From assembly GCF_036850765.1 (NCBI RefSeq), contig NC_089492.1, forward strand, positions 293,902,590 to 293,966,589: DNA of 64,000 bases, read 5' to 3'. The notes beneath the pieces are model-generated. The model ran no database searches. It worked only from the letters and a program-made list of their open reading frames with translations, and was not told the origin of the DNA. A program made the translations under genes and the position numbers. The stretch's first letter is position 1; the number at the start of each line of letters is the position of its first letter. Source of the stretch: Saccopteryx bilineata (Eukaryota; Chordata; Mammalia; Chiroptera; Emballonuridae). Shown one piece after another: positions 25,109 to 35,072 of the stretch.

Positions 25109-25957
25109 TGTTTAAAAATGGCACTGGGCTGCCTCGTTTGTGGTGGCCCGCAGAGCAGGGCAGCTGATCGCAAATTGCGTGTTGCATTCCTGCTTGAGAA
25201 GCGCCATTGTTTTTGCTAATGTGTGCAGGAGGAGAGGGTTTTGCACCAGCAAGTTTTGAGAGAAAAGAACAGAAGAGGAAGAAAGATTCTGCCCCCACCA
25301 CTGGAAGGTGCGGCAGGATTTCTTTTTCTTCCCTGTGAGGAAGGAGGGGCCGGCCTCCTCTTACCTGAGAAGGAAGAAATGAATAAAATACAAAAGAAAG
25401 GACCCAGCAAAGGTAACCGAGTCAGGCAGTGATAAATCAGCTACATCCCATATTTCTCTCAAGGAGTGCTTAAGAGTCACTTACTACACAAAACAAGAAT
25501 TGCACGATCTGTATTTAACTATGGCCAGTGATCTTGAAACCCTTTCCCCTTTATTGACGCCACCAAATCTTTCCCTGTCCTCTCCTTGAGTCCTGGGAAA
25601 CCTTAAACAAAGAAATCACATGCCCATTGCTTAGATATTGTAAAAGTATATATATAACCTGTGAGAAAATCAACTTAGGGAGTTCGTGTTTTCGAGCTAC
25701 AAGCCCTACCTCCTCCGCTGGCTTTAATAAATTCTCCTTCCATTATTACGTTATCTGAGTGACTGTTATCCGTGGGGTCACTTCCTCCTACACCTGATCC
25801 CGTGCCCTCCGAGGAAAGCAGGTTTCTGATTTTCCCTTGGCTTTCTCGTGGCTTTCCTGTCTTGGGGAGACTCCAATAAACAGAATGGTCCACCATCCTC
25901 GGTCTCCACTTTTTCTTTACTGTGCACCTGAATTCAATGAGGAACTTGGATGTGGAT
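25109..25957 (+). repeat. LTR-like block in gene B intron 1
   Basis: It begins TGTTTAAAAATGGC, 69 bases past the exon 1 donor. It contains a TATA-like stretch (gtatatatataacc, about 25646) followed by a poly-A signal (ttaataaattctcc, about 25724), the order expected of an LTR on the + strand. A CA dinucleotide at 25792 could be its end. A second AATAAA at about 25875 suggests further LTR or internal sequence up to 25957. No matching LTR or target duplication was found, so identity is tentative. It has no counterpart in gene A intron 1. Confidence 0.45.
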
Positions 25958-26278
25958 TGTAAGGTATTTTTCCCCGCCAAGAAGGAAGGAAGGGGCTTAG
26001 CCACCAAGTGTGGAATAGTAAAGGCTTTATTTAGCACAGAGTGTTTCTGAGATTCACTGGCCCGGAAGATGGAGGTCAAGAAAATCGCCCATGGAGAGAC
26101 CGCGTGGACAAATTTAAAGGGGTCCTATAGGGAAGTTGGGCTAATATCACTGGCTGACAGTCACTTTTTTTCCCAAGGACTCCTGGGAAGTTTCTTTTGG
26201 TGCCCTTGGTTGTGGGTGGTCCTAGCCAAGTTCCCAGGTTCCTCACGTGACCTTCCCCCATTATTCACATATCTTACA
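25958..26278 (-). repeat. 3' LTR of provirus ERV1-a
   Basis: It has TG...CA ends and matches 32942-33497 once the SINE in that copy is removed. It is about 321 bases, with the poly-A signal AAATAAAGCC at about 26026-26035 on the minus strand. By eye the two LTRs differ at roughly 25-28 of about 310 aligned positions plus several small indels. A weak purine stretch lies next to it at 26279-26295. Confidence 0.9.
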
Positions 26279-26584
26279 TTCTGAACTTTTTTGTTAATTA
26301 GGGGCGCCGCTTATTCATCTGGCTACTTTCTGCTGATTAGGGACGCCGTGGGGAAGGGGAGATTGGAAAGCAGTGGTTTTGAGGGGTGTCAGGAGGAACA
26401 TCCATTTGGCTATGAGTTGAGAAACTTTGCTGGTGAGGTTCTATAAGAATTTTTAAAAAGAGAGGCAAATATGAGTTATACACTGATAATTAGAAGATTT
26501 AGGTAGGATAGGGGCAGCCCAGGTAAGCATAGGTGGCTGCCATTAGGAGTTAAGCAGGTTGTAGGAGAGTTTTTTGCTTAATTT

Positions 26585-27813
26585 TTCTTGCAGACAGTTG
26601 AGATTGAAGCTTCTTTTATCAGGCCAGTCTTACTGAACAGCATTGCTCCCCGCTTCAGCTCACTCTGGTGGCAGGTTCCTGGTGGGAGGGACAGGAGCAA
26701 CTGGAGGGTCTGCATGGCCCAATCTTTTGGTGAGCTGCAGACGAGTAAGGCCCAGTGGTTCTGACTCCCAGCAATCCTGTATGGGAGCAAGTTTGAGGCA
26801 AGAGACATGATACCAAGGTGTTTGCCCTAGGAGTTTAGCTGCAGTAGGAGTAGTCAGTATTACCGTATGGGGTCCCGTCCACTTGGGCTTTAGGGAGCCA
26901 GGCTGGAGCTCCCTTAGAAGAACTCTCTGTCCTGGTTGGAGGGGGACCATCAGGTGTGTTTCATCTGGACCCCCTATGGGAGGAAGGGTCTGGTCCGCAT
27001 GTTCCCCGAGAAGATGGTGAAGTAAAGACAGAAAGGGGAGGTATGTGGCAAGAGGAGGGGGCTTGACAGGTAAGTTGTAATTGATTAGGAGTGGTCTACC
27101 GTAAACCAGCTCAAAGGGGCTGAGTCCAGTGGGGTTTTGCAGGGTTGCCTGATCTGGTGAGTGCCAGGGGGAGGAGGTTTGGCCAGGAGAGCCTGGTCTC
27201 AATGGAAAGTTTGGTTGGCTGACTCTCCAGGATGCCATGGGCTCTTTCCACCTTACCCGACGATTGAGAGTGATAGGGTATGTGGAGCTTCCAGGTAATG
27301 TTGAGAGATGTGGCAACCTGCTGGACTATTTGGGCTGTGAAGGCCAGGCCATTGTCTGACTGGATGGTAGTCGGCAGTCCAAACTGCGGGATGATGTTTT
27401 CAATGAGAATGGAGGCAATGGTGTCTGCCATCTCTTGAGAGGTAGAAAAGGCTTCTATCCATCCTGGAAAGGTGTCAACAAAACTTAAGAAATAGTGGAG
27501 TTTTTTGTGACGGGTCATATGAGTGAAGTCAGTCTGCCAGTCTTGGCCTGGCACATGCCCCCTCAGCTGATGAGTAGGGAAGCGGGGGGCGGAGACCCCC
27601 TTGTGTAGAGGCTTTGGAACAGACAGTGCATGCTGCGTCTACCTTTTTGATAGTCTGCTGAAGGCCTGGGAAGAAAAAGAGTGGTTGTAAGAACTGATAG
27701 AGAGCTTTTGGCCCTATGTGTAAGGAATGGTGGATATCAGAAAGGAGAGTTTCAGCCTGTCCTTTTGGTAAGGCAATTTCATCTCTGAGAAATATCCATC
27801 CCTGGTTGCACAC
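26585..27813 (-). pseudogene. pol: ERV1-a pol: integrase
   Basis: All three integrase domains are visible but in shifted frames. The N-terminal zinc-binding part (27529-27813) has the HH pair in DIHHSLHIGPKALYQ and the CC pair in CTVCSK. The core (27111-27554) keeps the catalytic residues: D in WQTDFTHM, D in IQSDNGLAF and E in GKVERAHG. The C-terminal part (26660-27316) has the GPY/F-type motif WTGPHTVILTTPTAAK. Frame overlaps at about 27111-27316 and 27529-27554 mark frameshifts. Enzymatic residues survive but no single frame spans the protein. Confidence 0.9.
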
Positions 27814-27828
27814 GTCTCCACCCTTTTT

Positions 27829-28357
27829 TTTATATATAAATAAATTTTTATTTTAATGGGGTGACTTCAATAAATCAGGGTACATATATTCAAAGAAAAC
27901 ATTTCCAGGTTATCTCGTCATTCAGTTCTGCATACCCATCACCAAAAGAGAGATCGTCCTCCATCACCCTCTATCCAGTTTTTTTTGTACCCCTCCCCCT
28001 CCCCTTCCCTCTCTCCCTCCTTCCCTCCCCCCACCCCCCATAACCACCACACTCCTGCCCATGTCTCTTAGTCTCGCTTTTATGTCCCACCAATGTATGG
28101 AATCCTGCAGTTCTTGTTTTTTTCTGATTCGCTTATTTCACTCCGCATAATGTTATCAAGATTCCACCATTCTACTGTAAGTGATCCGATGTCATCATTT
28201 CTTCTAGCTGAGTAGTATACCATGGTGTATATGTGCCCCATCTTCTTTATCCAGTCTTCTATTTTTTTACAGTGATTAAAAGCCTTTAAGCAAACTCTTG
28301 GCCAATACAGCAAGAATCCATAAGAGAGGAGTGTCCTTAACATGTTCACCAAGTCCA
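27829..28357 (-). mobile_element. 5'-truncated L1 with extra 5' sequence, inserted in ERV1-a pol
   Basis: On the minus strand the last about 440 bases of an L1 (27829-28267) end in poly-A at the left. Direct repeats tctccacccttttt at about 27815-27828 and 28358-28371 bound the insertion. Between the L1 truncation point and the right repeat lie about 90 bases (28268-28357) that are neither L1 nor the expected pol sequence. They were probably joined to the L1 during target-primed reverse transcription. Confidence 0.85.
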
Positions 28358-28371
28358 TCTCCACCCTTTTT

Positions 28372-29040
28372 GAGGAGGGTCTGTTCTTCCTCAGGAGTGT
28401 AGGAAGGTTTTAAAGAGGTGGAGAGAAACATGAGAGGATTGGGGGAGGCTCCCAGGGTGAGGTTTTGAGCCCTTGCGTTGGCCTGAGCATTTCCCCAGGC
28501 CACCAGGTCCTGAGAGATTTGATGGCCCCTATAATGTACCACAGCCACCTCAGCGGGAAGCTTGTAATGCCTGCAAACGTTTAGAAATGAGAGTAGCATT
28601 GATTATGGGGGAGCCCTTGGTAGTGAGAAAGCCCCTTTCCTTCCAGAGGGCAGAGTGGCTGAAGATGATTTTTAAAAAAAGCATATTTAGAGTCAGTATA
28701 TATAGTTATGTGTTTTCCCTGGGCCAGAGTGAGTGCCCGAATGAGGGCAATCCGCTCTGCTTTCTGGGAGGTGGTGCCTTCTGGCAGCTGTTGAGCTTCT
28801 AGGGTGGAGGAGGTGGTGACCACCGCGTAGGCTGCTCGTCATTGTCCGTTGGGTCCCTGTACAGAGCTCCCATCTACAAAGAGTATTAGATCTGGATCTT
28901 TTAAAGGAGAATCTGATAATCCATCTCGAGGTCTGTTGAGGAAATCTATTAGTTCCATACAGGAGTGGGTGGGTTCCGGAAGTGTCACTGGAGCTGGCAG
29001 TAGAGTGGCTGGATTGAGTCTGGGAGAGGGCAAAAGAGTG
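28372..29040 (-). pseudogene. pol: ERV1-a pol: RNase H
   Basis: Minus-strand frames show the RNase H start LILFVDGSSVQGPNG at about 28839-28900 (the D of the DGS motif is catalytic), then KAERIALIRALTLAQ and IYTDSKYAF (28581-28823), and the later region with VVHYRGHQ (28276-28599). A frame break at about 28835 and a short expansion at 28665-28680 disrupt it. The downstream end is interrupted by the L1 at 28357. Confidence 0.85.
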
Positions 29041-30487
29041 ACTGAAGGGTTTTCAATGAACAGGAGGTGAAATTTTTGTAGGCAGGAAGGACTTAACAGA
29101 GAAAGAGATTTGTGTGAAAGGAGGTCAGTGAACCTGTGGGAGAAGACAGTGATGGGTTGGGAAAGGGTGAGCTTAGTAGCCTCCTTGGTGAGTTCAGCTG
29201 CTGTGCCCAGTGCCCAGAGGCAGGGCTGCCAGACTTTGATGGTGGTGCCCAGTCATTTAGAGAGATATGCCATGGGGTGGTATGTGGGCCCCACAGGTTG
29301 AGTTAACATGCCAACAGCATTACCGTGCTTTTCATCAGTGAAAAGATGGAAGGGGTCTGGAGTCGGGTAAAGCGAGAGGGGAAGAGGAGATGAGAACATC
29401 TCTAAGGGTAGAGAAAGCCCTTTTGACGGTGTTGGGGGATGTGAGAGGTCCCATGGGAGTCTCTTTTGCAGCCTCGTAGAGGAGTTTGACTAAGAAAGCA
29501 AAATTGGGAATCCAGAACCTAAAGAAGCCTATTAGACCGAGGAAAGAAAGAATCTTATCAGCAGTGGTAGGTGGTTGGAAGACTGCAGATGATCTGAGTT
29601 CCATCTAGGGTGAGACCTCAGGTGGTGGGAGTCAAGGCGATGCCCAGATAGACTATAGACTGAGAGTGAAGTTGAGCCATAGCAGGGGAGACACGATATC
29701 CCTTCATGGCAAGAAAGTTAAGAAGGGTGGCTGTCTTCTTGAGGCAGACAGGGAGGGGCTGTAGAGAAGTAGGTCATCTACATATTGTAAGAGAGTACTA
29801 GTCTCGAGATTGCATGTAGCTAAATCCCGAGCCAGCGCCTGTCCAAACAGGTGTGGGCTGTCTCTGAACCCCTGGGGCAGGACAGTCCATGTAAGCTGCT
29901 GGGCTGCATTAGTGTCCAGATCAGTCTAAGTAAAGGCAAACAGAAAATTAGAGTCAGGGTGTAGAGGAATGGTAAAGAAGGCATCCTTGAGATCTAGGAC
30001 CGTGAAGTGAGTGGTGTCTGAGGGAATGTGTGACAGTAATATATGTAGGGATTAGAGACTACAGGATGGAGGGGAATTACTACTGCCTCACTGTTTAGGC
30101 ATAAGTCTTGTATGAGGCCATAAGCTCCTGAAGGTTTTCGAACAGGAAGAATGGGGGTATTGCAGGGAGAGTCCGTGGGGATGAGTAAGCGTTAGTTTAA
30201 GCGGGTAATTATTGGCTTAAGGCCCTGGCAGTGACTTGCTGAAATAGGGAATTGGGGCCTAGATGGAAATTGGGAGGGATTCTTTAAGCGGATGTGTACA
30301 GGTGGGTGGTGGGTTGCTATCACAGGGGTAGAAGTGTCCCAGTCTTGAAGGTTGACAATATCTGGTGGAATCGGAGGTGTGATTGGGTTAGGCTGATCTG
30401 TGGTAGTGGGAGAGTCTTCAGTCAAGAGTGGTAGGAGTAGGTGGGAAGATGCTGTCAGCTGGATAGTGGCTCCAAGACTGTGTAGAA
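29041..30487 (-). pseudogene. pol: ERV1-a pol: reverse transcriptase
   Basis: The minus strand carries an RT of gammaretroviral type. It runs from VHIRLKNPSQFPSRPQFPIS near 30290 through a DL-containing palm region to the catalytic box LLQYVDDLLLY (YVDD codons at 29773-29784), then the thumb and connection (ILSFLGLIGFFRFWIPNF at 29335-29604). The YVDD box itself is intact. Several stops (for example near 30195, 29930 and 29580) and frameshifts break the reading frame. Confidence 0.88.
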
Positions 30488-30678
30488 CAGGCATCCCCAA
30501 ACTATGGCCCGCGAGCTGCATGCAACCCCCTGAGGCCGTTTAACCGGCCCCCACAGCACTTCCGGAAGGGGCACCTCTTTCACTGGTGGTCAGTGAGAGG
30601 AGCACTGTATGTGGCGGCCCTCCAATGGTCTGATGGACAGTGAACTGGCCCCCTGTGTAAAAAGTTTGGGGACTCCTG
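30488..30678 (-). mobile_element. Short non-autonomous hAT element in ERV1-a
   Basis: A 191-base internally deleted relative of the element at 12576-12939, with ends caggcatccccaaa and tttggggactcctg. It is flanked by a perfect 8-base duplication gtgtagaa at 30480-30487 and 30679-30686. It interrupts the protease/RT junction. Orientation is arbitrary. Confidence 0.93.
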
Positions 30679-30686
30679 GTGTAGAA

Positions 30687-31060
30687 TGTCTCATCCCAGA
30701 AGGGGTACAGGGCACAATGGCATGACTAAGAACGAGTGTGAAAAGGGGATTTCATCCAAACTGCATGTCAGAGGTGGTGTGCAAAGAGGGGAATTAGGGT
30801 TCCATCCATTCCCATAACCGAGACCTGTGAGGGAACTAGAAGTCCACAGTATGAAGGCAAAACAGAGAAGGTAGCCCCCGTGTCCACAAGAAATGAGATG
30901 GACTTACCCACTACCTGTAGCATCACCCGTGGCTCAGAGAGACTAATGGGGGTCTCTGAGCCCGGGCCGCATCAGTGGTCCACGAGGCCTAGGAATTCAA
31001 ATGATGGGCCCGCCTGGCTGGCTTAGCCTCCCATCTGCGCTCAGAGTAGATGGGAGTAGA
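30687..31060 (-). pseudogene. pro: ERV1-a protease
   Basis: The minus strand at about 30840-30920 reads KSISFLVDTGATFSVL, the aspartic protease active-site region with an intact DTG triad. The surrounding frame is interrupted, and the C-terminal part is cut by the hAT insertion at 30678. Confidence 0.85.
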
Positions 31061-32600
31061 CAGAGTAGACAGAGTAGGCCTGTCCTCCACGTCAAGGATT
31101 AGCTTGCTGCCGAAAGGGGGTAATCGCTCCGCCAGTGACTGGGCTGCTTGCACTTAGGGCAGGGCTTTGTGGGCGGCCTCGGGCAGAGGCACTGCCAGGA
31201 CCAATGGCCCTCCTTGACACACTTAAAGCAAGCTCCTGGTGGGGATCCTCTTTGTGGCCCGGACTTAGGTCGAGCACCTTCTGTGCCTTGCCCTTGTTGC
31301 TCTGCCGGCCTTAGAGCTGCCACAAGTCCTGAATTTGGAGTGTTACCTTCTTCTGCATGTGGGCATGGTGTTCAGCCTTGGCCTGTTCCTCTTGACTGTT
31401 AAAAACCCTAAATGTGCTATGTTCATCAGATCTTGGATAGGGGTCTGGTGGCCCTCTTCTGCCTTTTTAAGTTTCCTCTGAATATCTGGGGCCGATTGGG
31501 AAATAAAGTGAGTAGCTAATACAGTGACCCTGGCACTGGAAGTAGGGTCTAAACGAGTGTGGAGGACCATAGTGTCAGTGAGGCAATTTAAGAAGAGAGC
31601 CGGATTATCCTTAGGTCCTTGAGTAATTTCCCTTAGTTTGTCATAGTTAACTACCTTTTGTGCTGCACCCTGCATGCCAGCTATAAGACATTCAATCATT
31701 TGGTCTTGTCGTCTCCTACCTGTTTGTTCCGTCTGGTACTTCCAGTTGGGGTCCGTGTCAGGGACCACCTCTGGGCCCACTGGCACTTGAGGGTTTGAGG
31801 CATGGACCTTATCTGCATGAGCTTGCACCGCCATCCGGATTCGATCCCGTTCGTCGGGGGTAAGGGTAGAAGACATAATAATATAGAGATCATGCCAAGT
31901 GAGGTCATATGCCTGAGTGGATATTGGAATCCTAGTTGGTAGGATTAGAAGAGTAAGAGCCCAAGTGCTTTTTGATTGCAAACAGATCAGAGAGGGAGAA
32001 AGGCACATGAACCCAAACAACTCCTGCTCCAGCCACCTCGCAGAGAGGGCATAGGAGGTTGGCTTCCTCTTGTGGCCTGGAGTGAAATCAGGTGTGAGCG
32101 CTGACTGGAGAGGAGAGAGAGAGAGAGAGCAAGCAGCATTTGCAGGTGGGGAAACAGGATCTAGCAAAGAGGGGGGGAGGAGTCTGATAGGACCGAGGGA
32201 GTCTTGCAGGAGGGGAAGAGAGTTCCTCAGGGGAGTTGGCAAAGGAGGGGAGATCTGGAGCGGAGGGTTTAGCTGAGATTTCTCTGGCCAAGAGGATGTG
32301 CATTGTAGAGCAGCCAGCACAGAGTTTAGGACGAGAACGCAGATGCCAAAACTCCTGAATATAATGGACCTCTTGACCACTTTCCAGCGTCCTGGCTATA
32401 GTTACGTAAATCAGTAAGGAAGTTGAAATCGAAAGTCCCTTCCTGAGGCCACCTGGTCTGGTCATCCAGTGGGTATTGTGGCTAGGCTACGCTGCAGAAG
32501 ATTAGTTTCTACATTTTTAGGGAAGGATCAATGTTTGAGAGATTCTGGATAAGGCACAGCAGGGGTGTTTTAGAGTCAGGTTTAGATGCCTTTGCCCCCA
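31061..32600 (-). pseudogene. gag: ERV1-a gag (matrix remnant, proline-rich linker, capsid, nucleocapsid)
   Basis: The 345-codon frame at 31343-32380 contains a proline-rich segment and then a gammaretroviral capsid. Its start is LTWHDLYIIMSSTLTPDER and its major homology region lies around ITQGPKDNPALFLNCL, followed by SAPDIQRKLKKAEE. Nucleocapsid follows in another frame (31099-31323). It has one perfect CCHC knuckle, CFKCVKEGHWSWQC, and a second, CPKCKQPSHWRSDYP, whose last cysteine is replaced by tyrosine. Matrix-like sequence lies upstream at about 32385-32600 in a third frame. An (AG)n run at 32105-32128 sits in the linker region. Confidence 0.88.
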
Positions 32601-32920
32601 TGGTCACCCTCAGTTCTTGGAGTGGTCAGAGATGAGTATCAGTGTCCCAAAACTCAAGCTCTAGCCACAGATGGATAAGGTAAAGTGGGTGTGCTTGGAA
32701 CGTCTCCACGGGCCCATGCTAACTCGGAACAGAAAGAATTCCCTGATGCAGGTGCGATTTCGGACAAGGATTCTCGGAGGAAAGAACTGAGGCGGGTAGG
32801 GGGGAGGCTGGAGGTGGGAAACTTACTGCGCCCTGAGCCAAAGTGTGTGGAAGGTCAGAGATCCTGGTTCTTTCTCTAAGAGGAAGAGGAGAGGAGCGGT
32901 CCTTGCGGACTTCAAACTCC

Positions 32921-32938
32921 TCCAGGGTTTGGACACCA
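32921..32938 (-). other. Primer binding site of ERV1-a (tRNA-Phe-like)
   Basis: The minus strand three bases after the 5' LTR reads TGGTGTCCAAACCCTGGA. This differs at three positions from the site complementary to the 3' end of vertebrate tRNA-Phe as I remember it. The spacing fits a retroviral primer site. Confidence 0.7.
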
Positions 32939-32941
32939 AAA

Positions 32942-33497
32942 TGTAAGGTATTTTTCCTTGCTGAGAAGGAAGGAAGGGGCGTAGCCACCAAGTATGGAAT
33001 AGTAAAGGCTTTATTTATTTATTTATTTATTTTTACTTTTATTAATTTTTAGAGAGGAGAGAGAATGAGAGAGAGAGAGAGAGAAGGGGGAGGGAGGAGC
33101 AGGAAGCATCAACTCCCATATGTGCCTTGACCAGGCTAGCCCAGGGTTTTGAACCGCCAACCTCAGCATTCCAGGTTGACGCTTTATCCACTGCGCCACC
33201 ACAGGTCAGGCGTAAAGGCTTTATTTAGTATAGCGTGTTTCTCAGAAGAGATTCACTGGCCCAGAAGATGGAGGTCAGGAAAATCGCACATGGAGAGACT
33301 GCGTGGGCAAATTTAAAGGAGTCCTCTAGGGAAGTTGGGCTAATATGAAGTAGCGAAATCTCACTGGCTGACAGACAGTAGCTTTTTTCCCTCAGTGACT
33401 CCTGGGAAGTTTCTTTTGTTGCGCTTGGTTGTGGACGGTCCTAGCCAAAGTTCCCGGGTTCCTCACGTGACCTTCCCCATTATCCACCGATCTTACA
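32942..33497 (-). repeat. 5' LTR of provirus ERV1-a, interrupted by a SINE
   Basis: The left end is tgtaaggt and the right end tcttaca on the + strand, giving TG...CA in both directions. The SINE at 33018-33212 and its target duplication account for the extra length over the 3' LTR. It carries a 12-base stretch (gaagtagcgaaa) near 33350 that the 3' LTR lacks. Confidence 0.9.
33018..33212 (-). mobile_element. SINE-B inserted at the poly-A signal of the ERV1-a 5' LTR
   Basis: Minus-strand SINE-B with a (TTTA)n tail and head ending accacaggtcaggc. It is flanked by taaaggctttattta at 33003-33017 and 33213-33227. The duplicated target contains the LTR poly-A signal. Confidence 0.93.
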
Positions 33498-34317
33498 TGA
33501 ATGGTCATGATGGTAGCGGCACTTCGACTTACAAGCAATCATGCCTAGACTGAGAGGCAGAGGCCTATACTTTTATTTTTATGGTCCTTGAAACCATAGA
33601 AGGTTGAGAACTGAGAGGAACACAGTTTTCAAGGTGTCTTAAATCTTGCTGAAAGAGGGAACAGACTACAGTGGGGTGATGGGACAATGAGGCCCGTGAG
33701 TTGAGCTCCTGTCCAAGGTCACAGAGTTGGGAAGAGGCAGCAGTGAGGACTGAGGAAGTAGGACTTATTTAGCTGGCATAGCTGCATGATCCCAAAATAG
33801 ACAACAAAACATGTACTCCCTGAAGTTAGATGTCTTATATATTAGATACCTTTACAGCTTTAGCTTTCAGGTGACAAATGCCAGATTTCTATGACTTCTT
33901 TGTTTTAAGGCTTTCATGACTGTCATTTTTTTAGGGAGGGGAAGGAGAGAGGAGTACCGAGGGTCTGTCCTTGATAATCCTTTCATTCATTCTTCTTATT
34001 GGAGCTGGAATTTCATTTCCAGGAACTGATAACAAGCAAATTCCACACCCGTGGTTTGTTATTTTCTAGACTTTTCTGTCTGGCCTTGTTCCCTCAGTCA
34101 AGAACACTGAGGTCACAGGCTGGAGTGTAGGATCCCAGACATTGCAGGCCCCACCATTCTTCTGCTTTATTCTGGTTTCTCCTTCCTCACCTCCAGACTG
34201 TTTTCTTGGTATTTTCTCAATTCTTGGATGCAGAAATCCATGCAGTACCCCCAAGCCCTGTGTCCTGAGTACAGGCTGTAGGTGAAATGACTGTGCCCAA
34301 CATTTGGTGATAAATGT
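33498..34317 (+). other. Ancestral intron 1 sequence of gene B between two proviruses
   Basis: Unique sequence; 33590-33760 is homologous to gene A intron 1 at 19615-19790 (gaaggttg, aatcctgctgagag-like and aaggtcacagag blocks). This shows where original intron resumes. No gene is seen. Confidence 0.75.
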
Positions 34318-35059
34318 TGTAAAGTACCTGAACCTCAATTCCATGGGTTTACATAGAGGCACCAAGTCCAGATGAATTTTGAAGACTTTTATTAAAGGAG
34401 GAGATTTATTAAATATTCCGGCCACATATGGCTGACATGGGGCAATTGCAAACCCAAATCATGTGTCCCAAATACATTTCAGGAGCTGTTAATATACCCT
34501 TGAACAAACCCGGGAGGGGGAGAGCATGACATCATGGGACCAGCTTACAACATTTGTTTATAGGACCTATAAAAACATTTCTACACATTAAAACTTATAA
34601 GGTATAACACAATAGCAGAAATGTTATTCCACATATTAAAATACATTCCTAAATTTTTTAGTGTTCACTTGCGATTCCTTTGTTTAGAGATATATACATT
34701 AATTACATGCTTTCAGGAGGGGAGGGGTAGTTTCCGTGGCACTAGGGGATAAAATGCCTGCAAATGGCTCATCAAATAAGAAAAGGTTTTTTTTTTTAAA
34801 TCTCTCCCTTCCTAAACCTGGCTAGCTATTTACCTGCTTCCTCATGGGTGTGGGGGGAAGGATGGGAAACCAAATCTCCTTCCCTTCTTCATTTACAATA
34901 CAATGCTATCGGCCATCCTGAGTTGGTGCCAATCACACAAGTATAGAAATTACATCTACAAAATCTCTCTGCACGCCTAGCCCAAATTAATAAAATGTTC
35001 TTTAAGCTTCCTAAACTATTAATATTAATTAATTCTGTACTTTTTGGTACATTACTACA
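34318..35059 (-). repeat. 3' LTR of provirus ERV1-b
   Basis: A 742-base LTR. Its U3 end (34985-35059) matches 48783-48859. On the minus strand a TATA-like stretch (ggtatattaac, about 34492) precedes AATAAA signals (about 34413 and 34394). The adjacent 35060-35072 reads AACCAGTGGGGAA on the minus strand, a typical gammaretroviral polypurine tract. Confidence 0.85.
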
Positions 35060-35072
35060 TTCCCCACTGGTT

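Larger units (their letters stand above)
25958..33497 (-). mobile_element. Provirus ERV1-a: gammaretrovirus-like (class I), gag-pro-pol, no env
   Basis: A minus-strand provirus with two LTRs (5' at 32942-33497, 3' at 25958-26278). The order on the minus strand is LTR, tRNA-Phe-like primer site, gag, protease, RT, RNase H, integrase, LTR, with only about 380 bases between integrase and 3' LTR. Flanks read tggat before 25958 and tgaat after 33497, a possible 5-base target duplication with one mismatch. Insertions inside it are an L1 (27829-28357), a hAT element (30488-30678) and a SINE (33018-33212). Two zinc knuckles plus a Phe-type primer site recall the HERV-H/F group, from memory. Frameshifts and stops throughout pol make it non-functional. 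Confidence 0.9.

Noticed and set aside
34066..34425. 119-codon minus-strand ORF as an env fragment
   Set aside because: It overlaps the R/U5 end of the ERV1-b LTR and host intron flank and shows no envelope features.
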